From assembly GCF_014644535.1 (NCBI RefSeq), contig NZ_BMKW01000015.1, forward strand, positions 62,001-126,000: a stretch of 64,000 nucleotides of DNA, given 5' to 3'. The translations under genes were made by a program, and so were the position numbers. Of this stretch, positions 9,073-18,125 are shown piece by piece. The stretch's first letter is position 1. Every line of letters starts with the position of its first letter. The notes below the pieces were generated by a model. The model searched no databases, had not been told where the DNA came from, and saw only the letters and a list, made by a program, of their open reading frames with translations. The stretch comes from Neoroseomonas lacus (GTDB lineage: Bacteria; Pseudomonadota; Alphaproteobacteria; Acetobacterales; Acetobacteraceae).

Positions 9073-9470
9073 GGCCCTGTTTGATGGTCGGAGAAAGGCA
9101 CGGTTGGAGGGGCGCCGCCCCTCCAAGCCACCCCGCCAAGGTGCAGTGCCCTTTGGAATGCCACCTTTTGGCATCGGGCGTGGAACGCGTGCTGTGGCCG
9201 CGGCGCGCGCTTCGTGCGCAAGGGCGGGTATCAGTATAGCTGCTGACGGCGGCGCAGAGCACCAAGTCGAGACTTCCAAGGGCCCTTGGAGCAGATCCCG
9301 CCTGACTCGAATCAGTCAGGCGCGCGACGATGCTCGATCAAACACAAGGTCAGAGCGATTTGCCTGAGCGCAGTCGAACGCAAACTGATCCGGGCCTTTG
9401 GTGGGGAGAACGCGAGAGGCGCGATGCCCCTCTCGATCCCACCGGCCAAGATCAAGGGCCGCTGGCGGAT
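9073..9470. repeat. Bilateral palindromic repeat, copy 3, interrupted by an insertion
   Basis: Collinear with copy 4 (28253-28548) along its whole length, including ~30 nt before P1. P1 is GGAGGGGCGCCGCCCCTCC (9106-9124); P2 is an imperfect CCAAGG/CCTTTGG hairpin. The shared core includes TGGAACGCGTGC and GCGCGCTTCGTGCGCAAGGG. P3 is split: its left arm CCAAGGGCCCTT ends at 9287 and its right arm GGCCTTTGG resumes near 9393. P4 is GAGAGGCGCG/ATGCCCCTCTC (9414-9434). Confidence 0.75.
9288..9392. other. ~105-bp insertion within repeat copy 3
   Basis: Compared with copy 4, the loop of hairpin P3 is interrupted by about 105 bp absent from every other copy. The insert carries a hairpin with stems GCCTGACT/AGTCAGGC (9300-9321). 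No ORF of note and no obvious target-site duplication. It could be a small non-autonomous element or a chance insertion. Confidence 0.5.
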
Positions 9471-9506
9471 GGACGGGCGGCGGGCCGCGTGGCAGGGTCG
9501 GGCCGC

Positions 9507-10430
9507 ATGCTCTCCATTCCCGCCAGCCGCCCCAATGCCTATACTGGCAGCCCGCTCGACCGCGCCGGTGAGAAGCGCGACGATGCCGACTTCGTTGCCG
9601 CCGCGCTGACCCATCCGGACACGCTGTTCGCCCCCGTATGGCGGGCGCGCAGCCTGATGAAGGGGGTCGCCGACGGTCACCCCGAAGCCGTGCTGCTGAC
9701 CGGCGGCGCGGCCGAGGCGGTGCGCATGGCCGATGGTCCCTGGGCGTTCCTCGGCCTGTGGGAAGGGCGGCCGGTCTTCGCGGTGGATTGTTCCCACGCC
9801 GACGACCCGCTGCCGCTGCTGCCCGATGGGATGGGCGCGTTCACCGACCTGCGACAGGTCGCCGGGCTGCTGCCGCCGGGCGAGGCAAGCGTGCTCGCCC
9901 ACGCCCGCGGCATGATGCATTGGCGCACCAAGCACCGCTTCTGCGGCATCTGCGGCAGCCGCTGCGAACCGCGCAGCGCCGGCAATGTCATGGTCTGCCA
10001 GGGCTGCGGGGCGCAGCATTTCCCGCGCACCGACCCGGCCGTGATCATGCTGGTGATCCGCGGGGATTCCTGCCTGCTCGGCCATTCCCACCGCTTCCCG
10101 AATGTGACGATGTATTCGACGCTCGCCGGCTTCGTCGAACCGGGCGAAAGCCTAGAGGAAGCGGTGCGGCGCGAAGTGAAGGAGGAAGCCGGCATCGATG
10201 TCGGCCGCGTGCTCTATCATTCCTCGCAGCCCTGGCCCTTCCCATCCTCCATCATGCTCGGCTTCCATGCCGAGGGACTGAGCGAGGAGATCCATATCCA
10301 GCCGGAGGAATTGAAGGACGCGCGATGGTTCTCCAAGGATCAGATCCGCAATCACCAGACCCTCGGCTTCTCCTTGCCGCGTGCCGATTCCATCGCCCGG
10401 CGACTGATCGAGGATTGGCTCGCGTCGTGA
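9507..10430 (+). CDS. nudC: NAD(+) diphosphatase / RNA deNADding Nudix hydrolase
   Basis: 307 aa. An N-terminal NUDIX-like domain is followed by a zinc ribbon (CGICGSRC ~residue 148 and CQGC ~18 residues later). Then comes the Nudix box GFVEPGESLEEAVRREVKEE and the NADH-pyrophosphatase hallmark SQPWPFPSS. It cleaves NAD(H) to NMN(H) and AMP and can remove NAD caps from RNA. I start at the ATG of MLSIPASRPNAYTG (9507), because upstream codons belong to the repeat. The stop overlaps the start of the next gene. Confidence 0.93.
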   Translation: MLSIPASRPNAYTGSPLDRAGEKRDDADFVAAALTHPDTLFAPVWRARSLMKGVADGHPEAVLLTGGAAEAVRMADGPWAFLGLWEGRPVFAVDCSHADDPLPLLPDGMGAFTDLRQVAGLLPPGEASVLAHARGMMHWRTKHRFCGICGSRCEPRSAGNVMVCQGCGAQHFPRTDPAVIMLVIRGDSCLLGHSHRFPNVTMYSTLAGFVEPGESLEEAVRREVKEEAGIDVGRVLYHSSQPWPFPSSIMLGFHAEGLSEEIHIQPEELKDARWFSKDQIRNHQTLGFSLPRADSIARRLIEDWLAS

Positions 10431-10735
10431 TGCCGGATCGGGCCGCCGTCGCGCTGGTTGTGGCGATGCTCGGGCTGGGTGCCTGCCAGCAGGGCGGCGT
10501 CTGGGCCAATGTGCCGGTGAACAACACGCCCGATGGCCAGGCCTGCCGGGTGGAAGCCGAGAACGACCCCGAGGCGAAGCGCGTCGCCGCGACCGCCACC
10601 TCCGGCAATCTCGGCTATGACGAACAGGTGCGTCAGGAACTGCTGGTGCTGCTGCCGCGGCTGTGGCGCGCCTGCATGAACCGCCGTGGCGCGATTCGTG
10701 GGGGCGTGGAGCCGGTGCGGCGCACGACCTTCTGA
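10430..10735 (+). CDS. Small lipoprotein, paralogue of the 12598 gene
   Basis: 101 aa. Lipobox LGLGAC near residue 21 follows a short hydrophobic signal. The mature protein starts CQQGGVWANVPVNNTPDG and ends VRRTTF. It shares the GGVWANVP start, a central LLVLLP(R/Q)L segment, a conserved Cys (ACMN versus QCMI) and the R(T/V)TF C-terminus with the protein at 12598-12906, so the two are clear paralogues. The ATG overlaps the nudC TGA (GTGATG), indicating coupling. Function unknown. Confidence 0.75.
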   Translation: MPDRAAVALVVAMLGLGACQQGGVWANVPVNNTPDGQACRVEAENDPEAKRVAATATSGNLGYDEQVRQELLVLLPRLWRACMNRRGAIRGGVEPVRRTTF

Positions 10736-10816
10736 CGCGCGACGGCGCCGATGCCCACGTCACGGAACGGCGTCGCCGGGCCGTGGCATGAAGGCGTCAC
10801 TTCCCGCCGGCGCCGT

Positions 10817-11320
10817 TCATCGCAGCTGCGGGTTGTCGAAATCCGGCCGCCTCGCGCGGGCCAGCGCGCCCGCCAGGGCGTCGTGCAGCGATGCCTTCTC
10901 CGCCGCCCCAAGGTGCCGGCCGACCTCGGCGCTGCGCCCGCGGCTTTCGAGGCGCAGCACCCCGGCATGCGCCGGGTCGGGCCGGTAGACCGTGCGCGCC
11001 CAATAGGGGTCGAGCACCACTTCCTCGTGCCGGCCGCGCGCGTCGGTGCGGGAGATCACCAGCCTTTCGGGCGTCAGCATCACCACTTCCACCATGCGCG
11101 CCGCGCCGCGGGCATGGATCGCGACCAGGGCCACGGCGAAGCCGACCTCCACCCCCAGGAAGGGCAGGATCGGCCAGGCGCCGATGATGAGGAACATCGT
11201 CGCCTGCATGGCGGTGAACAGCCCCAGCAGCCCGGCCAGCACCCGGAAGCCGCGCGGCGAGAAGGAGCGCGGCGGGGTGCAGACGGCCTGGAACAGCACG
11301 GGTTCGGCAGGGGGTGCCAT
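10817..11320 (-). CDS. DUF2244-type membrane protein
   Basis: 167 aa. Two adjacent hydrophobic helices (VLAGLLGLFTAMQATMFLI and ILPFLGVEVGFAVALVAIHA) are followed by a cytosolic beta-rich part (LTPERLVISRT, VVLDPYWARTVY, LRLESRGRSAEVG). This arrangement matches the DUF2244 family of alphaproteobacteria. It is divergently transcribed from nth with 39 bp between starts; in many alphaproteobacteria the two are neighbours. Biochemical role unknown. Confidence 0.78.
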   Translation of the reverse strand: MAPPAEPVLFQAVCTPPRSFSPRGFRVLAGLLGLFTAMQATMFLIIGAWPILPFLGVEVGFAVALVAIHARGAARMVEVVMLTPERLVISRTDARGRHEEVVLDPYWARTVYRPDPAHAGVLRLESRGRSAEVGRHLGAAEKASLHDALAGALARARRPDFDNPQLR

Positions 11321-11359
11321 GTCAGGTGAAGATAGGCCAGGATCGGGCCAGTACCAGCC

Positions 11360-12079
11360 ATGCCCGCGAAACCCGCCCGCCCGAAACGCCCCGACCACGG
11401 CACCGTCGCCGCGCCACGCCGCGCGGCGCGACTGATGCCGGCCGCCCAGGCGGAGGCGTTCATCCGGGCGCTCGCCACCACCAACCCGGCGCCGCAGAGT
11501 GAGCTGCTGTACCACGACACTTTCACCCTGCTGGTCGCGGTGGTGCTCTCGGCGCAAACCACCGATGCGGCGGTCAACCGCTGCACGCCGGCGCTGTTCG
11601 CCGCGGCACCCACGCCGGCGGCGATGGCCGCGCTGGGGGCGGAGGGGATCGGGCCGTATATCCGCACCATCGGGTTGTGGCAGGGCAAGGCGAAGAACGT
11701 CGCCGCCCTGGCGCGCGACCTGGTGGACAAACATGGCGGCCAGGTGCCGGGTGACCGGGAGGCGCTGGAGGCGCTGCCCGGCGTCGGGCGCAAGACGGCC
11801 AATGTCGTGCTCAACATCGCCTTCGGGCAGAACACCATGGCGGTGGACACGCACATCTTCCGCCTGGGCAATCGCTGCGGCCTCGCCCCCGGCAAGACGC
11901 CGCGCGAGGTCGAGGAACGGCTGGTCAAGCGTTGCCCGCCCGACCTGTTGCGCGACGCGCATCACTGGCTGATCCTGCATGGGCGCTACATTTGCAAGGC
12001 GCGGGCGCCGGAATGCTGGCGCTGCGTGGCCCGCGCCTTCTGCAACTACCGCGACAAGGTGCTGGCGCCGCCGCTGTAG
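11360..12079 (+). CDS. nth: Endonuclease III
   Basis: 239 aa. It has the LLVAVVLSAQTTDAAVN helix, the helix-hairpin-helix LEALPGVGRKTANVVLN with catalytic Lys, the catalytic Asp in MAVDTHIFRL, and the [4Fe-4S] ligands C-x6-C-x2-C-x5-C near residues 209-225. It excises oxidised pyrimidines and nicks the abasic site. The N-terminal ~25 residues are a basic extension. Confidence 0.96.
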   Translation: MPAKPARPKRPDHGTVAAPRRAARLMPAAQAEAFIRALATTNPAPQSELLYHDTFTLLVAVVLSAQTTDAAVNRCTPALFAAAPTPAAMAALGAEGIGPYIRTIGLWQGKAKNVAALARDLVDKHGGQVPGDREALEALPGVGRKTANVVLNIAFGQNTMAVDTHIFRLGNRCGLAPGKTPREVEERLVKRCPPDLLRDAHHWLILHGRYICKARAPECWRCVARAFCNYRDKVLAPPL

Positions 12080-12597
12080 TGTTGGTTCGGCCGGTCCGCC
12101 CCTGGTCCATGCTGCCACCCGGCCGCAGTCGGTCGTCGGCTTGCGATGGGTGGCTGAGCCCCGGACTGGCCGCGCAGGCACACGGCGCCGGAGGGGTGCG
12201 CGCGCATCGGCAAGGGCCGACCACCGTCCTCCCGGCCGGTGATTGATGATGCACGCTGCCGCTGCCAGACCTTGTCGCCATGCTGCTGCGGCTGTCCGCG
12301 CTCTTCGCCTGGGTTGACCATCGCGATGTTGACTAGCAGCCCCACTGCCGGCTGCCGGACAGTGGCGCTGCCCGCCTCGCTGCTGTTCGCTGGCGCGCCA
12401 CATGTCGATCTCAACGACTTGCGCGGGCCGCGCCTCGCCGCTGGCGTTGATGCCATCCTGCGGGTGGGCGATCCTGCGCCGGCCTTGGTGCCGCTCGGCA
12501 GGCCGGTGCCGCACATCTCGAACGGAATGTTCTCAGCGCGGTCGTGACAAGATGCGAGCGTGGCCCCATGACGGCGCCGGGAATCGAGGAGACCCCC
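12080..12597. other. Non-coding stretch between nth and lipoprotein gene
   Basis: Over 500 bp without a convincing gene. Open frames exist on both strands, but their composition (Arg/Cys/Ser rich) is that of GC-rich shadow reading. No copy of the palindromic repeat and no clear hairpin was seen. Since it separates the second copy of a duplicated lipoprotein gene from nth, it may contain decayed sequence. Confidence 0.4.
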
Positions 12598-12906
12598 ATG
12601 ACGAATCGTCATATCGCTTGGCCTTTGCTCGGCCTGCTGGCCTTGGCCACGACCGGCTGCGGTGGCGGAGTCTGGGCCAATGTGCCGCAGGATCCCGGCC
12701 CCGCCGCGGCCGCCTGCCGGCGCGAGGCGGCCAACAGCCCCGAATACCGGCGCCTCGGCCAGGAAGCCGGGGGCAATGCGGCGAATGACGAGGAACAGCG
12801 CCAGCGGCTTCTGGTGCTGCTGCCGCAGCTCTATGAACAATGCATGATCCGCAGCGGCGCCCGCCCACCCGGCTCGGTGGCGCCGCCGGACCGGGTGACG
12901 TTCTGA
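12598..12906 (+). CDS. Small lipoprotein, paralogue of the 10430 gene
   Basis: 102 aa. Signal MTNRHIAWPLLGLLALATTGC with a lipobox-like ATTGC. The mature part begins CGGGVWANVP and ends PPDRVTF. It matches the 10430-10735 protein in GGVWANVP, the Glu/Ala-rich central helix, LLVLLPQLYEQCM and the C-terminal PV/P-DRVTF. A GAGGAGA ribosome binding site sits 6 nt before the ATG. Function unknown. Confidence 0.75.
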   Translation: MTNRHIAWPLLGLLALATTGCGGGVWANVPQDPGPAAAACRREAANSPEYRRLGQEAGGNAANDEEQRQRLLVLLPQLYEQCMIRSGARPPGSVAPPDRVTF

Positions 12907-12949
12907 AGCTCCGTGTCAGAACGGTGGCGCCGGCCCGAATGCCGGCGCC

Positions 12950-13384
12950 TTACCGGGCGCCAAGCCACAGCCGGGGGTCGAAGGCAAACGGGTCGATCGC
13001 CTCGATCCGCGCTGCGGCCGCGCCGGGATGCGCCGGATTGAGCAACAGGTTCGCCGCGGCAGGAACCAACACCGAAGGCACCCGCAGCACCGGGCATGGC
13101 GCTCCGGCCAACCAGGCGTCGCCGGCGGCGCGTGGGTCCTCGGGCAGGGTGGGCAATGTGTGCGCGTCCTCCGGCAAGGCCAGGCGCATCAGCACGTAAT
13201 CGGCCGGCAGCAGCTCGGGCGGCAAGTCCAGATGGACTCGCACTTCCAGCACTGCCAGCGCCGGATGGTCGGCGGCATAGACCATGCCCCGGCCGGGGCT
13301 GTTCCAGCGGCCGCCGAAGCGGCGCGCGCCCTCTCCCGACAGATCCGCGAAGGGACCCCGGCACAGCCGCCAAGCGGTGATCAG
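12950..13384 (-). CDS. RES-domain toxin, apparent CTG start
   Basis: 144 aa if translation starts at CTG 13384. Family residues are present: WRLCRG, RRFGGRWNSPG (Arg), MVYAADHPALAVLEV (Tyr and Glu) and the C-terminal IDPFAFDPRLWLG. RES toxins deplete NAD+ by phosphorolysis. The only ATG in frame (13285) is inside the domain after GGRWNSPGRG, so starting there would remove the active-site Arg. No ATG, GTG or TTG lies between the preceding in-frame stop and the domain. CTG overlaps the antitoxin TGA (CTGA), so coupled initiation is plausible; a broken start is the alternative. Confidence 0.72.
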   Translation of the reverse strand: MITAWRLCRGPFADLSGEGARRFGGRWNSPGRGMVYAADHPALAVLEVRVHLDLPPELLPADYVLMRLALPEDAHTLPTLPEDPRAAGDAWLAGAPCPVLRVPSVLVPAAANLLLNPAHPGAAAARIEAIDPFAFDPRLWLGAR

Positions 13385-13770
13385 GCGGCGATCCCGTGGG
13401 CGATGCGGCCGAGCAGAGTCTCCACTTGGCGGGCGCCGATCTCGGTATCGAGCAGGTCGAGCGGGGCCTCACCACCCAGCGTCGTGGTCGGACGGCGCAG
13501 CCAGATCCCGGCGCGGACACGGTCGGCGAAGGCGGTCTCGGCCTCGGTGACGATACGCAGGACACGCAGCAGGCGGTCGGACTGGTCGGGCGTCAGCCGC
13601 CCCTTGGCGCGGCGATGCGCGAGCGTCTTGCGCGGGATGGCTAGGCGGTCGAGCTCGGCGGCGGTGACGCGGCCGGAGGCCAGCGCGTCATCGACAGCCG
13701 TGACCGGCAGCCCGGCACGTACGGCGGCGATCAGGTCGGGGGCGAGGGTGTCGAGGATGAAGGCGGACAT
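13381..13770 (-). CDS. Xre/MbcA/ParS-type antitoxin (DUF2384)
   Basis: 129 aa. The N-terminal helix-turn-helix-like part contains IPRKTLAHRRAKGRLTPDQSDRLLRV, and the C-terminal part has TLGGEAPLDLLDTEIGARQVETLLGRI, the DUF2384 signature (gG..P..ll.t..G...v...L.ri.hG). Its C-terminal tail normally blocks the RES active site, and the protein represses the operon. Starts at GTG 13782 or ATG 13770 are both possible; neither has a strong Shine-Dalgarno. It is directly upstream of the RES gene with a 4-base overlap. Confidence 0.82.
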   Translation of the reverse strand: MSAFILDTLAPDLIAAVRAGLPVTAVDDALASGRVTAAELDRLAIPRKTLAHRRAKGRLTPDQSDRLLRVLRIVTEAETAFADRVRAGIWLRRPTTTLGGEAPLDLLDTEIGARQVETLLGRIAHGIAA

Positions 13771-14008
13771 GGCAATATGCACGTAGCACAGGGGCGTATC
13801 GCCAGGCGAGAGAAAGTGTCGTCCATCCGCCGGATCATGCCGCTATCGATATTAAAGACTGTGGATGCATGCCGCTCACGGGCATAGCATCCGCTTGCCA
13901 CCGCCCGCCGCGCAGGCTGCTTCGTCCGGGCGGATGAGAGCGTATCCGACAGTGCCCAGGGCCGGGCGCCCCCGTGCTCGGCCACGAAATACAGGGAGGA
14001 GTGGAACC

Positions 14009-14836
14009 ATGGCGCGCTTCGTGCTGACCAACCGCGACGACGTATTCGATTCCCGTGACGAACCGGGCTTCCATGGTGGCAGCCAGATATATGGCGGCAA
14101 CGGCGATGACGAGATTCGCGTCTTTGGCAACGCCAACGCCCTGTTGGGGGGCAATGGCAAGGATGTGCTGGTGGCCTTTGGTGACCACAACATCCTCGAT
14201 GGCGGCAACGGCAAGGACGTCCTCCGGGTGATCGGGGACGGCAACCGGCTGTTTGGCGGCAATGGCGTGGACATCCTGGTGGCCGTCGGCGAGGGCAACC
14301 GGATGGATGGCGGCAATGGCGTCGATGCCCTGACCAGCGTCAGTTTCGGGCGCCTCGGGCAGGTCGGCGAGGGCAATGTCCTGACCGGTGGCCATGGCTT
14401 CGACCTCTTCACGCTGAACAACCGCAGCGACCTGCGGGTGGTCAATGACCTGCATGGCGAACCGTATGTGCTGCCCGGGCCGGGACCCGGCCCCGGCATC
14501 GGGGTGGTGAGCCAGGGCGACATCATCGTCGGCGTCATGGACGAGATCACCGACTACACGGCCGGTGAACGTCTGCGGATCGGCGCTCACCATGAAGCGA
14601 GCGGGCCCGTCGAGATCAACGGCCCCGGCCTGGGCGCAACACGCCTCGACCTGGCGGATGGCGAATATGCCTTCATCCGCGGCGACCAATTCATGAATGG
14701 CCGCTTCGAGGTGGACGGCACCGGTGATGACCTGCTGCTGGTCTACGACGCCAGCGGCGGCGGCGATGCGCTGTTCCTGCAGGGCGCGGTCGTGCTGCAG
14801 GGCGTGACCGACCCGGATTCAGTCTTCATAGCCTGA
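14009..14836 (+). CDS. RTX-like calcium-binding repeat protein
   Basis: 275 aa. Residues ~29-110 contain four and a half 18-residue tandem repeats beginning GGNG(D/K/V)D, for example GGNGKDVLVAFGDHNILD. This is the double nonapeptide geometry of calcium-binding RTX beta-rolls. A PGPGPGPG linker near residue 155 precedes a C-terminal domain (DEITDYTAGERLRIGAH, DDLLLVYDASGGGD). RTX proteins are usually secreted by type I systems, but no transporter is nearby and no N-terminal signal is present. AGGGAGGAG lies 6 nt before the ATG. Confidence 0.75.
   Translation: MARFVLTNRDDVFDSRDEPGFHGGSQIYGGNGDDEIRVFGNANALLGGNGKDVLVAFGDHNILDGGNGKDVLRVIGDGNRLFGGNGVDILVAVGEGNRMDGGNGVDALTSVSFGRLGQVGEGNVLTGGHGFDLFTLNNRSDLRVVNDLHGEPYVLPGPGPGPGIGVVSQGDIIVGVMDEITDYTAGERLRIGAHHEASGPVEINGPGLGATRLDLADGEYAFIRGDQFMNGRFEVDGTGDDLLLVYDASGGGDALFLQGAVVLQGVTDPDSVFIA
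14093..14341 (+). repeat. 54-bp tandem coding repeat (RTX units)
   Basis: Four full 54-bp units plus a partial fifth, each encoding an 18-residue GGNGxD unit. Unit starts are near 14093, 14147, 14201, 14255 and 14309. Unit DNA differs at many third positions, so this is an old array rather than a recent expansion. Confidence 0.8.
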
Positions 14837-14898
14837 TCACGGGGCGGATGCTGCCGGCCAGGGTCACCGAAGCGCCTGGCCCCGCGCATCCGGGGCAA

Positions 14899-14932
14899 CA
14901 GAAAAGGGCGGGAGGCAAGCCCCCCGCCCAGT
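14899..14932 (-). terminator. Rho-independent terminator of typA
   Basis: Read on the minus strand, GGGCGGG and CCCGCCC flank a short GC-rich loop and are followed by TTTTCTGTT, a good intrinsic terminator three bases after the typA stop. Confidence 0.8.
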
Positions 14933-14935
14933 GCA

Positions 14936-16774
<1,839 letters not shown>

Positions 16775-16915
16775 CGCGGCCTCCTGTGTCGGTCGCCACA
16801 CGGCAAAACGCGCCCCAACCCCGGTCTGAGGTGGGTGGCGCGGGCTTCCGTCAGGCGGATTGTGCAGTGCACAGATAGGGGGGCTGCCGCAGGAAAGCGA
16901 GGAAAAAAGCCGAGG

Positions 16916-16975
16916 GCCTCCGTTGACGGAGGCGCATGGCGGCCTGCGGCAGGGGGAGCGCCGCAGGCCGCCATG
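16916..16975. terminator. Two adjacent perfect hairpins downstream of the 17024 gene
   Basis: First hairpin 16916-16933, stems GCCTCCGT/ACGGAGGC. Second hairpin 16935-16975, a perfect 16-bp stem CATGGCGGCCTGCGGC paired with its complement across a 9-nt loop. They lie between typA and the 3' end of the minus-strand gene at 17024. No T-tract follows on either strand, so they may stabilise a 3' end or assist termination rather than act as a simple intrinsic terminator. Confidence 0.5.
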
Positions 16976-17023
16976 GCGGGGCCGCGAGAGTGCCCGGGGG
17001 GAGGCGCCCGTCGCGGCGCGCCG

Positions 17024-17731
17024 TCACATGCCGCGGGCCATGCTGGCCGCCTCGGCCATCAACGCCGTGGCGGTGTTGACGTCGCTCCGGCCCAGGGCGA
17101 CCCGGGCCTGGGCCATCCGGGCCACGGCACCGTCACGGACCGGAACCGTTTCCGTCCCCGCGATGGTGGAGCGGGTCAGCAGCAGGCTTTCCGCCCGTTC
17201 CACCAACTCGCTGGCGAGCGCCAGTTTACCCTGGCGCGCGGCCTGTTCGGCCTGGCCGAGCAGCGCGGACGGAGAACCCGAAGGCGCCACCGCATCCGCC
17301 ACCACCGAGGTACGGTCACCGCCATTCAGAACCTCGCCCTGCAGGGGCAGGGCCGGATTCGGAGCGGCGCCCCGGATCGGCGGCGAGGCCACCACCGGCC
17401 CGGCATAGGCGGGCGCCACCGGCGTGGGTGCCGGATTGATCTGGAGCGCCTCACCCACGCCGGGGGCGTTGTGGATGACGGAAGCGGAGCCGGTGGGCGC
17501 CGTGGGCGGCACGAAGGCCGGCGCCGTCGAGACGGTGGGGCTGTACGGGGTGCCGGGCGCAACGCCGACGCCCGGCGCCGGCGTCACCTGCGCTGCTGAG
17601 CCTGTCGGCGGCACCGTGGGCGACGTGTAGACGGGGGAGCCGGGCAGCGGCGTGGTCTGCACCTGCGCCAGAACCGGCGTTGAAGCCAAACCCAGGCTGA
17701 GGATAGCAAGGCGAATCCCGGTGAAACGCAT
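17024..17731 (-). CDS. Secreted Pro/Thr/Ala-rich protein of unknown function
   Basis: 235 aa. Signal peptide MRFTGIRLAILSLGLASTPVLAQ. About 110 residues of low-complexity Pro/Thr/Val sequence follow (PLPGSPVYTSPTVPPTG). The C-terminal ~80 residues are helical and Ala-rich (LLGQAEQAARQGKLALASELVERAESLLL, and RMAQARVALGRSDVNTATALMAEA), resembling a single TPR-like helical pair. AGAGGAG lies before the ATG at 17731. Its upstream DNA is unusually AT-rich, suggesting its own promoter. Confidence 0.65.
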   Translation of the reverse strand: MRFTGIRLAILSLGLASTPVLAQVQTTPLPGSPVYTSPTVPPTGSAAQVTPAPGVGVAPGTPYSPTVSTAPAFVPPTAPTGSASVIHNAPGVGEALQINPAPTPVAPAYAGPVVASPPIRGAAPNPALPLQGEVLNGGDRTSVVADAVAPSGSPSALLGQAEQAARQGKLALASELVERAESLLLTRSTIAGTETVPVRDGAVARMAQARVALGRSDVNTATALMAEAASMARGM

Positions 17732-17778
17732 GATGTGCTCCTCTTTTGGTTGGATAATCGAAGAAAACAAGGCGAATA

Positions 17779-17795
17779 GGGTCATTCGATGACCC
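17779..17795. promoter_or_regulatory. Perfect palindrome upstream of the 17024 gene
   Basis: GGGTCATTCGATGACCC, a 7-bp inverted repeat with a 3-nt centre, 48 bp upstream of the start of the minus-strand gene in an AT-rich stretch (about 17735-17830). Position and symmetry suit a regulator-binding site; the protein is unknown. Confidence 0.4.
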
Positions 17796-18036
17796 CTGGA
17801 ATGAGCGGGAATTACTTGTTTTGACTTGCGCAAGGCGGGTCATGGGCATGGTTTTTGGCCCAAAGTGCGCCGGTGCGCCGATCCGGGATGCTTCCTGCTC
17901 CGGTTGGTCGGTCGCAGGTTCAACGCCATGACATCGGAAAGGTTGCGCGCGGAGGACGAGAAAGCGTTGTCCATGGGGCGCTCACGCGCCGTTGGGCGCC
18001 ATCACGCGGGCGGATGCAGGTGCCTGCTCAAACGGA

Positions 18037-18071
18037 CGGGAGCGATTCGACCCTCGGTCGAACCGCTCCCG
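18037..18071. terminator. Long hairpin downstream of the 18126 gene
   Basis: Sixteen-base arms (CGGGAGCGATTCGACC against GGTCGAACCGCTCCCG, one mismatch) with a 3-nt loop. It lies 55 bp after the stop of the minus-strand gene at 18126. The rest of 17796-18125 shows no gene. There is no T-run, so termination is only suggested. Confidence 0.45.
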
Positions 18072-18125
18072 ATCTTGGCAAAGTTTGGACGGGCCTCTCC
18101 CCTCCGGACGGTACGCGGAGGCGTT

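Noticed and set aside
12239..12547. 102-codon frame between nth and the second lipoprotein gene
   Set aside because: Composition and lack of any recognisable domain or ribosome site suggest chance; I cannot exclude a decayed gene.
13285..13285. ATG 13285 as the RES toxin start
   Set aside because: It would delete the WR and GGRWN segments that form the active site, giving a 111-residue fragment.
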